This document shows positions 8,993 through 17,679 of a stretch of 64,000 nt of DNA, piece by piece. The translations under genes were made by a program, and so were the position numbers. Position 1 is the stretch's first letter. Every line of letters begins with the position of its first letter. The notes below the pieces were generated by a model. That model was not told the DNA's origin. It made no database searches and was given only the letters and a program-made list of their open reading frames with translations. Source of the stretch: Raineya sp. (GTDB taxonomy: Bacteria > Bacteroidota > Bacteroidia > Cytophagales > Thermonemataceae); contig JALONN010000001.1 in NCBI GenBank assembly GCA_025454915.1, positions 1 through 64,000 of the forward strand. The letters are read 5' to 3'.

Positions 8993-9196
8993 ATGTACAT
9001 CATTAAAGTAAAAGGTAAAGCAAAAATTCCTGATTATATTCAACTAAGAGATGAGAATTTTGTTTTGATAGCATATTTCAGAGCTGACAGACCTCTCAAA
9101 AATTTAGAAAAATATAATCTGGATGGTAAAGAAGATGCTTTGAAAAATGTAATAGAAAGTTTACCTTTCGGAAAATTACAGAAATTGGAAATATGA
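8993..9196 (+). CDS. Small unknown protein translationally coupled to FtsE
   Basis: A 67-residue charged protein (KVKGKAKIPDYIQLRDENF, then FGKLQKLEI) without signal peptide. Its stop codon overlaps the ftsE start in an ATGA at 9193-9196, which means translational coupling with the ABC ATPase. The tight overlap makes it a real gene despite its length. It may act with FtsE, but no family is recognised. Confidence 0.6.
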   Translation: MYIIKVKGKAKIPDYIQLRDENFVLIAYFRADRPLKNLEKYNLDGKEDALKNVIESLPFGKLQKLEI

Positions 9197-9903
9197 GTTT
9201 CTCTACAGAGCCTGTCGTATCCGTAAAAGATACAACTGTATATCAAAAACAAAACATTGTCCTTTCTGAAGTATATTTTGAAATTTCGAAAGGTGAATTT
9301 ATATATTTGATTGGTAGAACTGGAAGTGGAAAAAGTTCATTACTGAAAACATTATATGCAGATTTACCTTTGTATAGTGGGGATATTGCTGTGGCAGGCT
9401 TTCAGTTATTCAATATCCGCAAAAAAGATGTACCTTTTTTACGCAGAAAAATAGGAATTGTATTTCAGGATTTTCAGTTGCTTATGGATAGAAACATAGC
9501 TGAAAATCTGGTGTTTACAATGAGAGCTACTGGGTGGACAGATTCAGCCAAAATAAAGCAACGCCTTTCTGAAGTGCTTTTAAAAGTAGGTTTGGGAGCT
9601 GCTGGTAATAAAATGCCTCATCAACTCTCTGGAGGTGAGCAACAAAGAGTGGTTATTGCAAGAGCTTTAATCAATGAACCTGCGATTTTATTTGCAGATG
9701 AACCCACGGGAAACCTCGACCCACAGGTGGCTGATGAAATTATGGAGCTTTTTATCCAGATTAATAGGAGTGGAACAGCCGTTCTGATGGCAACACACAA
9801 TCATAATTTTCTACAAAAATACCCAGCCCGAATCCTAAAATGTGAGCATGGGCATGTATTAGATTCTACGATTCAGGAGTTTGACTATAAGAATATTTAT
9901 TAG
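9193..9903 (+). CDS. ftsE: Cell division ABC transporter ATP-binding protein FtsE
   Basis: A 236-residue ABC ATPase with Walker A GRTGSGKSS, Q-loop VFQDFQLL, signature LSGGEQQRV, Walker B ILFADEP with the following TGNLD, and the switch His in ATHNHNF. The length and the features of a MacB/FtsE-type ATPase support FtsE. With FtsX it links peptidoglycan hydrolysis to division on the cytoplasmic face of the inner membrane. No ftsX gene lies next to it in this window, so the partner must be encoded elsewhere. It overlaps the 67-aa gene and is 2 bases from the next one, indicating a three-gene operon. A LolD-type ATPase is the main alternative. Confidence 0.8.
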   Translation: MSFSTEPVVSVKDTTVYQKQNIVLSEVYFEISKGEFIYLIGRTGSGKSSLLKTLYADLPLYSGDIAVAGFQLFNIRKKDVPFLRRKIGIVFQDFQLLMDRNIAENLVFTMRATGWTDSAKIKQRLSEVLLKVGLGAAGNKMPHQLSGGEQQRVVIARALINEPAILFADEPTGNLDPQVADEIMELFIQINRSGTAVLMATHNHNFLQKYPARILKCEHGHVLDSTIQEFDYKNIY

Positions 9904-9905
9904 AA

Positions 9906-10295
9906 ATGAAAAAATGTATAGTATTAGTGCTTATGTTTTTGGCAATTGGAGGTGTAAAAGCACAAGTTCAGACACTCAAAAAGCCTTTGTCTAAAAAGAC
10001 AATTCAATCTCTTCCAGAAACTTTTATAGTTTTAGATACAGTTACTTATAATCAGTTGTTTCAAAAATTAAAATATAAGACGGATTTACAAAATGAAATG
10101 ATTGAAGAACAGAAAAATATAATAGAAGAGCAAGAAAAGATTATTGACAGATATAAAGAAGAGATTGATAAAGTCGTTAAAATAAATGAATTGAACACAC
10201 AATTGAACGAAAATCAAAAAAGACAGATGGAATTAATGAAGCAAGAAATAGAATCCTTGAAAAAGCAGTTGGCTGAGAAAAAGAAGAAGAAGTAA
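9906..10295 (+). CDS. Exported coiled-coil protein, unknown
   Basis: A 129-residue protein with a signal peptide (MKKCIVLVLMFLAIGGVKA) and Gln at +1. From about residue 55 it is one long coiled coil rich in Glu, Gln, Lys and Ile, ending in a run of Lys. It starts 2 bases after the ftsE stop, so it belongs to the same operon and would act in the periplasm, where FtsEX also controls coiled-coil partners. A functional link is inference only. Its stop is 1 base from the stop of the convergent reductase gene. Confidence 0.6.
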   Translation: MKKCIVLVLMFLAIGGVKAQVQTLKKPLSKKTIQSLPETFIVLDTVTYNQLFQKLKYKTDLQNEMIEEQKNIIEEQEKIIDRYKEEIDKVVKINELNTQLNENQKRQMELMKQEIESLKKQLAEKKKKK

Positions 10296-10296
10296 T

Positions 10297-10824
10297 CTAA
10301 AATTTCAAAAACTTTTCTATTTGTACATCAATGAGCTGATTGTATAAATCGTTGGTGATTTTACCATCTTTCATGTTTTTTTCAATCTGAATCAATTTTA
10401 CTTTATTGCCCAAGACATGAGCATTCAAGTACGAAAAAATATCATTTAAGTGGCTCAAAGCCAATGCTCCACCCTGTACACCTGAAGAAAGTCCTACCAA
10501 TGCAATTTTCTTGTCTTCAAAACCTTTAGGATAGGGCATACCATCTATAAAAGCCTTTAGAACACCAGGGAAAGACCCGTTGTATTCAGGAACAATAAAA
10601 ATGAGCTTTTCAGCAGCAACAACAGCCTCTCTAATCAGGTTGAACTGTGGATTTTTCCCTGAATTTTTATACAATGCTGAAATAATGAAATCAGCAGGTA
10701 AATCCTGTAAATTAACAATCTGACAATCTGATCCTTTTGCTTGTAAAAGTGTCTGATAATGCTCTGCAATAACTTCAGAAAGAGAATTATCTCGGTTTGT
10801 GCCAACAACAATGGTAATAGACAT
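10297..10824 (-). CDS. NADPH-dependent FMN reductase family protein
   Basis: A 175-residue flavodoxin-fold protein. The N-terminal phosphate-binding loop is VGTNRDNSLS, the flavin-contacting motif is PEYNGSFPGVLKAFID (about 89-104), and LVGLSSGVQGG follows. These are hallmarks of the NADPH-dependent FMN/quinone reductase family, which reduces flavins, quinones or azo compounds in the cytoplasm. The substrate cannot be told from the sequence. It is a single gene and converges on the FtsE operon. Confidence 0.8.
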   Translation of the reverse strand: MSITIVVGTNRDNSLSEVIAEHYQTLLQAKGSDCQIVNLQDLPADFIISALYKNSGKNPQFNLIREAVVAAEKLIFIVPEYNGSFPGVLKAFIDGMPYPKGFEDKKIALVGLSSGVQGGALALSHLNDIFSYLNAHVLGNKVKLIQIEKNMKDGKITNDLYNQLIDVQIEKFLKF

Positions 10825-10911
10825 AAATACTTAGAAATGACAAGTGATGATAATTGTTATTTTTATAATTTTGATTAGAGTACAAACTAATTTCTTCAAA
10901 AAATGTTCTAA

Positions 10912-12465
10912 TTAAGGCTTTTTATATAAATGAACTCTGCCAACTGTCACAATTTTTTTCCATTCTTGGGATATGTTTTCTGTGTAACTGGGTAGAGGAT
11001 ACCCTATCAATCTAAAATATCCTATACTATACTCATTAAGCAAAATATACACATTCTTGTTGGTATTTCTGTGATTTTCATATTCAGAGAACTCTTTAAA
11101 CTCAATATTGGCAGGCTTCTGAAATTTATAATACCATAAATATCCTGATGAAAGTTTGTCATCTGTAAAGATGATAGCAGGTTTAGTAGATTTTTTAAGA
11201 TGAGTTTGTATAACATATTTTTCATCTTGATAGCCCGTTTTTGTAGGTTTTAACATAGTATAAACAGGGTGAATTAACAAAATGATGCCTAAAAAAACAT
11301 AATATAAATTAAATAACTTTGGAATAAAAAGTATAATTATTAAACTTAAAGCTAATATCATATACAATAAACTATATTTGATACCCACACTTGTATAGGC
11401 ATACAAACCCGATAACACCCAGATAATTGAAATACTGAAAGTTATTCTCTTATTTTTTAATGAAATGGCATACCCTGATAAAATGGCAAAAAAAGGCATC
11501 AAAAATAAAATGTGTCTCGGAAATAAACCAATAGGGTTGTAAGCTGTAAAATGAGTACTAAAAAACCAAAACATCAGTGTTGCCATCAAAATGAGCAATA
11601 AAATGAGTTTTATTGCTTTAATCAAAATAGCTTTTGGAAAGCAAAACAAAGCCAATCCTCCAGCCATTGTAATCATTAAGCCTGTATTGATAAACATCAG
11701 AAAAGGGGCATAAGTAATACGTTTAAGAGTGTAAATAAAAGGTTTATCAAAATAACTAAAATTTACTATATAATGACTATCTTGAATGAGTGAAAAACGA
11801 TAAAGCCAGTTGTTTGTGTGGTATTTGTATAAGCCAGCATAAATAACTGTAAATAAAACTCCAAAAAAAACACTATACATCCAAAAAAGAAGATGTTTCT
11901 TATTTCTTAAATCCCAAAAAAATAGAGAAAGATAAAAAGGAAAAAAATAAATGATTAGTTCTTTACATAGAAAAGCCCAAAAGCTAAAAAGAATGAAAAA
12001 GAATGCTTTTTTAATAGAATTTTGTCTTTCTAAAAATATAAAAACAGATGCCAGAGCTAAGGTTGTAAGCAATACATCAGGGTAGAGTTTGTTTGCAAAA
12101 AATAAGGTATAAAAATCTAATCCTATAAATAGTAAAATCAAGATAATTGCTGAAGGGTTATCAATATTTTTAATGAATCGAAACACCAAAAATAAACTTA
12201 AAAGCGTTGTTATGAGAGGTAAAGTAATATTGACAGCATCAGAAATTCCAAAGAAGTAATACAAAAGAGCCAAAGGTGCTATGATCCCCCAACGATGAGC
12301 AAAAATATCAGGTGTGGCTATCTGATAAGTTCCATTTTGTAATTGATAGGCATAATAAGCATAAGAATAATCATCATAGAAATCATAGCCATCAAAATTG
12401 AGGAAAGCAAATAAAATAATGAATATTGATAAAATTATGTAAATGAGTGTTTTATGTATTTGCAT
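10912..12465 (-). CDS. GT39/ArnT-like integral membrane glycosyltransferase
   Basis: A 517-residue polytopic protein with about 11-12 hydrophobic segments. The N-terminal periplasmic loop has acidic residues after the first helix (FDGYDFYDDYSYA) and a HRWG motif, as in the dolichyl-/undecaprenyl-phosphate mannosyltransferase superfamily (PMT_2/ArnT). The C-terminal ~130 residues form a soluble domain. Such enzymes move a sugar from a lipid carrier to protein or lipid on the outer face of the inner membrane. Donor and acceptor are unknown. It is a single gene, facing away from the ECF sigma operon. Confidence 0.7.
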   Translation of the reverse strand: MQIHKTLIYIILSIFIILFAFLNFDGYDFYDDYSYAYYAYQLQNGTYQIATPDIFAHRWGIIAPLALLYYFFGISDAVNITLPLITTLLSLFLVFRFIKNIDNPSAIILILLFIGLDFYTLFFANKLYPDVLLTTLALASVFIFLERQNSIKKAFFFILFSFWAFLCKELIIYFFPFYLSLFFWDLRNKKHLLFWMYSVFFGVLFTVIYAGLYKYHTNNWLYRFSLIQDSHYIVNFSYFDKPFIYTLKRITYAPFLMFINTGLMITMAGGLALFCFPKAILIKAIKLILLLILMATLMFWFFSTHFTAYNPIGLFPRHILFLMPFFAILSGYAISLKNKRITFSISIIWVLSGLYAYTSVGIKYSLLYMILALSLIIILFIPKLFNLYYVFLGIILLIHPVYTMLKPTKTGYQDEKYVIQTHLKKSTKPAIIFTDDKLSSGYLWYYKFQKPANIEFKEFSEYENHRNTNKNVYILLNEYSIGYFRLIGYPLPSYTENISQEWKKIVTVGRVHLYKKP

Positions 12466-12572
12466 GAGTGAGCATGAGAAAAATTTTTATAAAAAAACGA
12501 ATTTTTTTTAGACTTCATGCAACCCTTTTTCTAAAAGTTACATCTTTAAATCAGAAAGCTGATAAATAATTT

Positions 12573-13133
12573 ATGAGTAAGAAAATTACAGAAGAAGAAG
12601 TTATACTAAGGTGTCAGAAATCTGACCCATTAGCCCAAAAATACTTATATGAAAAGTATGCTGGGAAGTTTTTGGGTATTTGTAAACGATATTTTGCAAA
12701 CTTACACGAAGCAGAGGACGTAATGGTGATGTCTTTTGTGAAAATATTTGAAAAAATTACACAATTCAGAGGTGAAGGAAGTTTTGAGGGATGGATGAAA
12801 AGATTGATTGTAAATGAATGTTTAACACAAATTCGTAAAAAACAGATTTTATTTGTGGATGCAGAAACACAACATAATTTGGTAGATAATATAGAAACGG
12901 CAGAAGAAATATTAAATGCAGAAGATTTACTAACGTGTGTACAAAGACTTCCTGATGGATATAGAACTGTTTTTAACTTATATGCCATAGAGGGTTACTC
13001 ACATCAGGAAATAGCTGATATGTTAGGTATTAGTGAAGGAACATCAAAATCACAACTTTCAAGAGCCAGAAATCTTTTACAAACTTACGTGAATGAATTA
13101 TTAGGAACGGATTCAGTATCAATGACCAATTAA
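12573..13133 (+). CDS. ECF-type RNA polymerase sigma factor
   Basis: A 186-residue sigma-70 family protein with only regions 2 and 4. Region 2 spans about 10-85 (LYEKYAGKFLGICKRYF, then AEDVMVMSFVKIFEKI and FEGWMKRLIVNE). Region 4 spans about 118-175 (LPDGYRTVFNLYAIEGYSHQ, EIADMLGISEGTSKSQLSR). It recruits RNA polymerase to a dedicated set of promoters. The next gene starts 11 bases downstream and encodes a membrane protein of the kind that often accompanies such sigmas in Bacteroidota. An outer-membrane barrel gene follows, so an envelope-related regulon is likely. Confidence 0.88.
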   Translation: MSKKITEEEVILRCQKSDPLAQKYLYEKYAGKFLGICKRYFANLHEAEDVMVMSFVKIFEKITQFRGEGSFEGWMKRLIVNECLTQIRKKQILFVDAETQHNLVDNIETAEEILNAEDLLTCVQRLPDGYRTVFNLYAIEGYSHQEIADMLGISEGTSKSQLSRARNLLQTYVNELLGTDSVSMTN

Positions 13134-13144
13134 CTAGCAGAAAT

Positions 13145-13891
13145 ATGGAAAAGAAATCAATAGATAAATTATTTGAAGATAAATTAAAAGATTATACTTC
13201 TACCCCTTCTATCAATTTGTGGGATAGGATAGAAAAACAGATACCTCATGAACAAAAACAAGAAAAAGGTTTCTTTAGAAGATTCTGGTGGTTATGCTTG
13301 TTACTTTTCGTGCCAGTTGGTATTGGTATTTGGTACATAAATCAGGATAAAAATACTGCTCAAAAAAATGAAATAGTTATGGAGCATACTCCAAAACAAT
13401 CCAATCATGATACAAATGAAATGATAGATGTTGTAAGCTCTGAAAATCAAAAAGACAAAGAAAAAGCAGAAAATACAGAAGAAGTTAAAAATAATCTGAC
13501 ACAAAAATACGCTCAGGATGCAGAAAATAAAGATTTTTCGATTAATCAGAAAAAAAATGAAAAAAATATAAAAACAGAAGCAACCTCAGAAAAAGAAATA
13601 TCATCTACTAATCAGAAAGCGGAAGAGAAAGAAGTAAAACAAAATAGTAATGAGAAAACTGAAGAAAAGGCTAAAGAAGAAATAAAAGAAACCAAAAAAG
13701 TAGATAGTGTAAAACCTCAACCAGCTAAAAAAGGAGTAAAGGTTATTATTAAACTCTCTGAATCAGAAGAACCCAAAGAAGGCAAAGCTCGCGATTTTGC
13801 TTCTACAAAAACGGGTAAGTTCTTGAGAAAACTAAAACAAATCAAAGAAGGAGAGACAGGAATACCTCCAGTCCAAATACCACTCAACTAA
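13145..13891 (+). CDS. Single-pass membrane protein, probable anti-sigma-like partner
   Basis: A 248-residue protein. The cytoplasmic N-terminus (KLFEDKLKDYTSTPS, INLWDRIEKQI) matches a short motif common in Bacteroidota genes that sit directly behind ECF sigma genes. One membrane helix follows at about residues 48-66 (WWLCLLLFVPVGIGIWYI). The rest is a highly charged, low-complexity Lys/Glu/Asn-rich region predicted to be disordered and periplasmic, ending in GIPPVQIPLN. It lacks a recognisable zinc anti-sigma (ZAS) motif. A role in controlling the upstream sigma factor is inferred from gene order and topology. Confidence 0.65.
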   Translation: MEKKSIDKLFEDKLKDYTSTPSINLWDRIEKQIPHEQKQEKGFFRRFWWLCLLLFVPVGIGIWYINQDKNTAQKNEIVMEHTPKQSNHDTNEMIDVVSSENQKDKEKAENTEEVKNNLTQKYAQDAENKDFSINQKKNEKNIKTEATSEKEISSTNQKAEEKEVKQNSNEKTEEKAKEEIKETKKVDSVKPQPAKKGVKVIIKLSESEEPKEGKARDFASTKTGKFLRKLKQIKEGETGIPPVQIPLN

Positions 13892-13899
13892 AAAACAAA

Positions 13900-13934
13900 G
13901 AAGGCTTTTGGTAGAGTGATGCCAAGAAGCCTTC
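13900..13934 (+). terminator. Intercistronic hairpin without a T-run
   Basis: GAAGGCTT at 13900-13907 pairs with AAGCCTTC at 13927-13934, and inner bases add TTGG/CCAA. No T-run follows. It sits between the membrane protein and the outer-membrane barrel gene and may protect or separate the transcripts. Confidence 0.35.
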
Positions 13935-13965
13935 AAATATCAACCATTTTAAATTTAAAAATTTT

Positions 13966-14910
13966 ATGAAAAAGATTTTCTTAATGCTCGCTATGGTGGG
14001 TGTATGCGATAGCTTTGCCCAAGATACCATTCAAGTAGATGTAAATGATAAAGCTAGAGTAACGGTTACAGCCCAAGACCGTGAAAGCTTGAAAAAATTG
14101 AAAGATGTAAACTTCAATAAAGTCATTAAAGGAGCTATCAGTAAAATAGACACTACTTTCAGTTACAAAGAAGAAAAAGAACGTCGTACACTGATTCTTT
14201 TTGGGACTGATTTCGATTCTCCAGATGCGGATGGTCTGATAAATATTGGTTTAGAGAAAAAAGGTAGTGAAAAAGAAAATAAGAGGAAAGCTATACAAAC
14301 AGGTTGGATTGTAGATTTGGGTTTAAATAATTATCTACAAGAAAATGGTAGTTTCCCTGATGCGAACAATCAGCCATATCGTTTACAATCAGCCAATTCT
14401 GCGTATGTAGGTGTGGGAAAAATGTGGTATTTTAGAATAGGAAATGAGAAAAGTCCAGTGTGGGTACGTACAGGTATTATGGCAGATTGGTATAATTTCA
14501 GATTCGTGCCTCAAAACTATATGACCTTGGATAGTACTGGAAGCAATATTACGTTTAGCAATTACAACCAAGACTTTGGCAGACGACTTACAAAATCTAA
14601 ATTGGTTGTTCCTTATATCCAAATACCTTTGATGGTGAAGTTTTCAGTACCTGTTTCTGATAAAGTAAAATTAAAAGCTGGCATAGGTGGATATGTAGCC
14701 ATTCGTACAGGTGGACGTACAAAACTGAATATAGGAGAAGAAAAAATAAGAGAAAAAGATAGTTATTATCTGAATACTTGGCGATATGGTTTGGAAGGAA
14801 ATATTGGCATCAATGACTTTATCTTATTTGCTAAATATGACTTAAATCCATTGTTTGCAGAGGGCAGAGGACCCAAATTAAATCCAATTAGTTTTGGTAT
14901 TAGATTGTAA
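13966..14910 (+). CDS. Outer membrane beta-barrel protein (PorT-like)
   Basis: A 314-residue protein with a signal peptide ending DSFA before Gln19. From about residue 105 it has alternating strand patterns typical of a small barrel (TGWIVDLGLNNYL, AYVGVGKMWYFRIG, LKAGIGGYVAIRTGG, FILFAKYDLNPLF) and ends in an aromatic/hydrophobic strand (LNPISFGIRL). The fold resembles Bacteroidota outer-membrane beta-barrel (OMP_b-brl) proteins. The first ~85 mature residues are charged and probably periplasmic. It is the third gene of the ECF sigma operon and a plausible target of that sigma. Confidence 0.7.
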   Translation: MKKIFLMLAMVGVCDSFAQDTIQVDVNDKARVTVTAQDRESLKKLKDVNFNKVIKGAISKIDTTFSYKEEKERRTLILFGTDFDSPDADGLINIGLEKKGSEKENKRKAIQTGWIVDLGLNNYLQENGSFPDANNQPYRLQSANSAYVGVGKMWYFRIGNEKSPVWVRTGIMADWYNFRFVPQNYMTLDSTGSNITFSNYNQDFGRRLTKSKLVVPYIQIPLMVKFSVPVSDKVKLKAGIGGYVAIRTGGRTKLNIGEEKIREKDSYYLNTWRYGLEGNIGINDFILFAKYDLNPLFAEGRGPKLNPISFGIRL

Positions 14911-14943
14911 TAATAAAGGGGCTTAAAAAGCCCCTTTATTATT
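14911..14943. terminator. Bidirectional terminator between barrel gene and gcvT
   Basis: A 13-bp perfect stem (AATAAAGGGGCTT at 14912-14924, complement at 14928-14940) with an AAA loop and T-rich flank. It overlaps the end of the convergent gcvT gene. Confidence 0.8.
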
Positions 14944-16027
14944 TTTTATAAAAAGGCAGTTTTACCACTTTGGCAGGTTGTAACTGTTCACGAACCTTAA
15001 TGAATACAGGAGTATCAAGATTGCTATATTCAGTTTTTACATAGCCCAATCCGATACCAATATTAAGCATAGGAGAGATGGTTCCAGAGGTAACTTCACC
15101 TATTTTCTCACCTGATTCAGTACAGATTTCATAATGACTACGAGGAATACCCTTATCTGTCATTTCAAATGCTACCAGTTTTTTTGAAACACCCTGTTCT
15201 TTTTGAAGTTGTAGTTTTTCTGAATTGATAAAAGGTTTGGTGAATTTAGTAACCCAGCCTAAGCCTGCTTCTAAAGGAGAGGTAGAATCATCAATATCAT
15301 TGCCATACAAGCAATAACCCATTTCTAAACGTAAAGTATCTCTTGCACCTAAACCAATAGGCTGAATATCAAAATCTTTGCCGGCTTCAAAAATTTTATT
15401 CCAAAGTGTTTCAGCAGAATTTTTATGGACATATAATTCAAATCCACCAGCTCCAGTGTAACCTGTTGCAGAAATAATTACATCATTAACTCCCCCAATA
15501 GAGCCTTTTGTGAAAGAATAATATGGAATGGTCGCTAAATCTGTAGTAGTAAGCTTTTGTAATGTTTCAATAGCTTTGGGACCTTGTACAGCAAATAAGC
15601 AAATATCATCAGAGATATTCTTCATCTCAACACCTTCTGTATTATGGCTTTGTATCCAATTCCAGTCTTTTTCAATATTGGAAGCATTTACTACAAGCAT
15701 GTATTCTTTATCTGCAATTTTATAGACAAGTAAATCATCTACAATACCACCTTTATCATTAGGCAGGCAAGAGTATTGAGCTTTTCCATCTGTTAGTTTG
15801 GAGGCATCATTGCTGGTTACCTTCTGGATAAGGTCAAGAGCTTTCTCACCATATACCATAAATTCACCCATATGTGATACATCAAAAACACCTACGCTAT
15901 TTCTTACAGCAAAGTGTTCTGCTTTATCAGAGCTATAACGTACAGGCATATTAAAGCCAGCAAAGCCAGTCATTTTAGCACCTAATTTTTCGTGTAGATG
16001 CTCTAAAGGGATTCTTTTTAGTTCCAT
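14939..16027 (-). CDS. gcvT: Glycine cleavage system T protein (aminomethyltransferase)
   Basis: A 362-residue protein of the expected length. Conserved GcvT features are the N-terminal [30 protein letters not shown], the central [12 protein letters not shown], and [20 protein letters not shown] with the folate-binding region. It transfers the methylene group from the lipoyl arm of the H protein to tetrahydrofolate and releases ammonia. No gcvH or gcvP is adjacent, which is common in this phylum. It stands alone on the minus strand. Confidence 0.95.
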   Translation of the reverse strand: MELKRIPLEHLHEKLGAKMTGFAGFNMPVRYSSDKAEHFAVRNSVGVFDVSHMGEFMVYGEKALDLIQKVTSNDASKLTDGKAQYSCLPNDKGGIVDDLLVYKIADKEYMLVVNASNIEKDWNWIQSHNTEGVEMKNISDDICLFAVQGPKAIETLQKLTTTDLATIPYYSFTKGSIGGVNDVIISATGYTGAGGFELYVHKNSAETLWNKIFEAGKDFDIQPIGLGARDTLRLEMGYCLYGNDIDDSTSPLEAGLGWVTKFTKPFINSEKLQLQKEQGVSKKLVAFEMTDKGIPRSHYEICTESGEKIGEVTSGTISPMLNIGIGLGYVKTEYSNLDTPVFIKVREQLQPAKVVKLPFYKK

Positions 16028-16219
16028 TGCGTTTTTTTGCCCGAATTTAGAAATAAAACAACTTGAAACAAAATGTAAAAAAAAGTGTTTAATCTTTTAT
16101 ATAAAAAATCAAACAAAACTCTATGGACTTTATTTACTTATAGAATAAAAACTGATTAAAAAATTTGCAAAAATCAAACACTTCTATTACATTGACTAAA
16201 TCTGATACACCACTTTTTT

Positions 16220-17578
16220 ATGCAAGCCAGTTCTATCATAGCATCAATACCAGAATATCTCAGATATTCTAAAGTTTGTGCGTTTATGGTTTTAGATTTT
16301 GAGGGCAAGTGTATTTATACAAACGACACATTTAACAAAAAGTATAGTTTTTTTCATCATTCTTTAGTTGAAGACTTTTTTTGTAAAAATTTACAAGAAC
16401 AGGACATTCAAAAGTATAATCATGCATTGAAAGAGTGTACACAATCAGATACTACCGTACCTCTCAATGTATGTAAATATAACGAAATAGATGCTTCCTA
16501 TTATTATATAAAAGGAGAGATAGCTACATTAAAAAATATTGATGATACTTTGGGTATTATCTATATAATCCAAGAAATTACACAAGAATTGGATAACAGT
16601 ACCCACCATAAAAATCTTCATAATATCAACCAATTATTAAATGCTATTCTAGAAAGTCCTAAGGGTGTTATTATTTTTTCACTGGATACCAATTATAACT
16701 ATTTGTATTTTACAAATATGCATAGAGAAATCATGAAAAATATTTGGGGTGTAGATATAGAAATAGGAACTAACATGCTTGATTGTATCCATCATCAAAG
16801 AGATAAAACCAGAGCAAAAAATAATTTTGACAGAGCCTTGCGAGGAGAGTATTTCGTAGAACAAGAAGAGTATGGAGACGAAAAACTCTTAAGAACTCAT
16901 TGGGAAGATCGATATTCACCTATTTTTAATCAAAATAATGAAGTTATAGGTTTAACAGTTTTTGTAACAGATATTACTGAACAGAAAAGAGCACAACAAT
17001 CAATTAAAGACAGTGAACGTAAACTGGATTTGCTTGCTAATAATTTTCCTTATGGTTCTATCAGTTTAATAGATACAGATCTTAAGTTCTTATATACAGG
17101 AGGAGCAGGCTACAAAGATTATGGTTTAAATCCCAAAGAATTTATAGGCAAGCATATTAAGGATGTTTTGGAAGCAAGTTTATACATCCGAATACGTGAT
17201 TCGCTGGCTTACATACGTCAAGGAAATAGCTTCTCTTTTGAAATTACCTATGGAAGCAGAATCTATCAAAATTCATTGCAACCTGTTTATAATCAGGAAA
17301 ATATAATAGATAGTTTTGTGCTTGTAGCTTCTGATATTACAGAAATTAAAAATAATGAGCTTAAAATTATGGCTCAAAATGAGAAACTTAAAAAAATTGC
17401 ATGGCAGCAATCACATGAAGTAAGAAAACCAGTAGCTAATATTTTGGGATTAATTACACTCATTCAGATAGATCAGGAGAAAATACATGATGAAACATAT
17501 CTGAATTATTTAAAATATGCCACAGAAGAGCTAGATGAAATTATACACTCAATTGTAAGAGCAACAGACGAAGATTAA
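16220..17578 (+). CDS. Three-PAS sensor with phosphoacceptor helix but no ATPase domain
   Basis: A 452-residue cytoplasmic protein. Three PAS folds lie at about 15-120, 135-260 and 270-385; the second and third end in the typical '(V)TDITE' and 'SDITE' strand. The C-terminal ~65 residues form a HisKA-like two-helix segment with an H-box, QQSHEVRKPVANILGL (His399). The protein stops about 55 residues after that His, so the HATPase_c domain of a histidine kinase is missing. It may accept or relay phosphate from another kinase, or act as a dimerising sensor. It is a paralogue of the next gene: the second PAS here matches the last PAS there (NQLLNAILESPKG against NQLLKTILESPKG; WEDRYSPI against WENRYSPI). 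Confidence 0.75.
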   Translation: MQASSIIASIPEYLRYSKVCAFMVLDFEGKCIYTNDTFNKKYSFFHHSLVEDFFCKNLQEQDIQKYNHALKECTQSDTTVPLNVCKYNEIDASYYYIKGEIATLKNIDDTLGIIYIIQEITQELDNSTHHKNLHNINQLLNAILESPKGVIIFSLDTNYNYLYFTNMHREIMKNIWGVDIEIGTNMLDCIHHQRDKTRAKNNFDRALRGEYFVEQEEYGDEKLLRTHWEDRYSPIFNQNNEVIGLTVFVTDITEQKRAQQSIKDSERKLDLLANNFPYGSISLIDTDLKFLYTGGAGYKDYGLNPKEFIGKHIKDVLEASLYIRIRDSLAYIRQGNSFSFEITYGSRIYQNSLQPVYNQENIIDSFVLVASDITEIKNNELKIMAQNEKLKKIAWQQSHEVRKPVANILGLITLIQIDQEKIHDETYLNYLKYATEELDEIIHSIVRATDED

Positions 17579-17679
17579 TTAATAATTAAACACAGAAATA
17601 GCAAAAATAAGAATCCATCTAAAATTATTTTACGTATAAAATTAAATTATATCTATGGCTTGAAAATACCTAAGACTTG

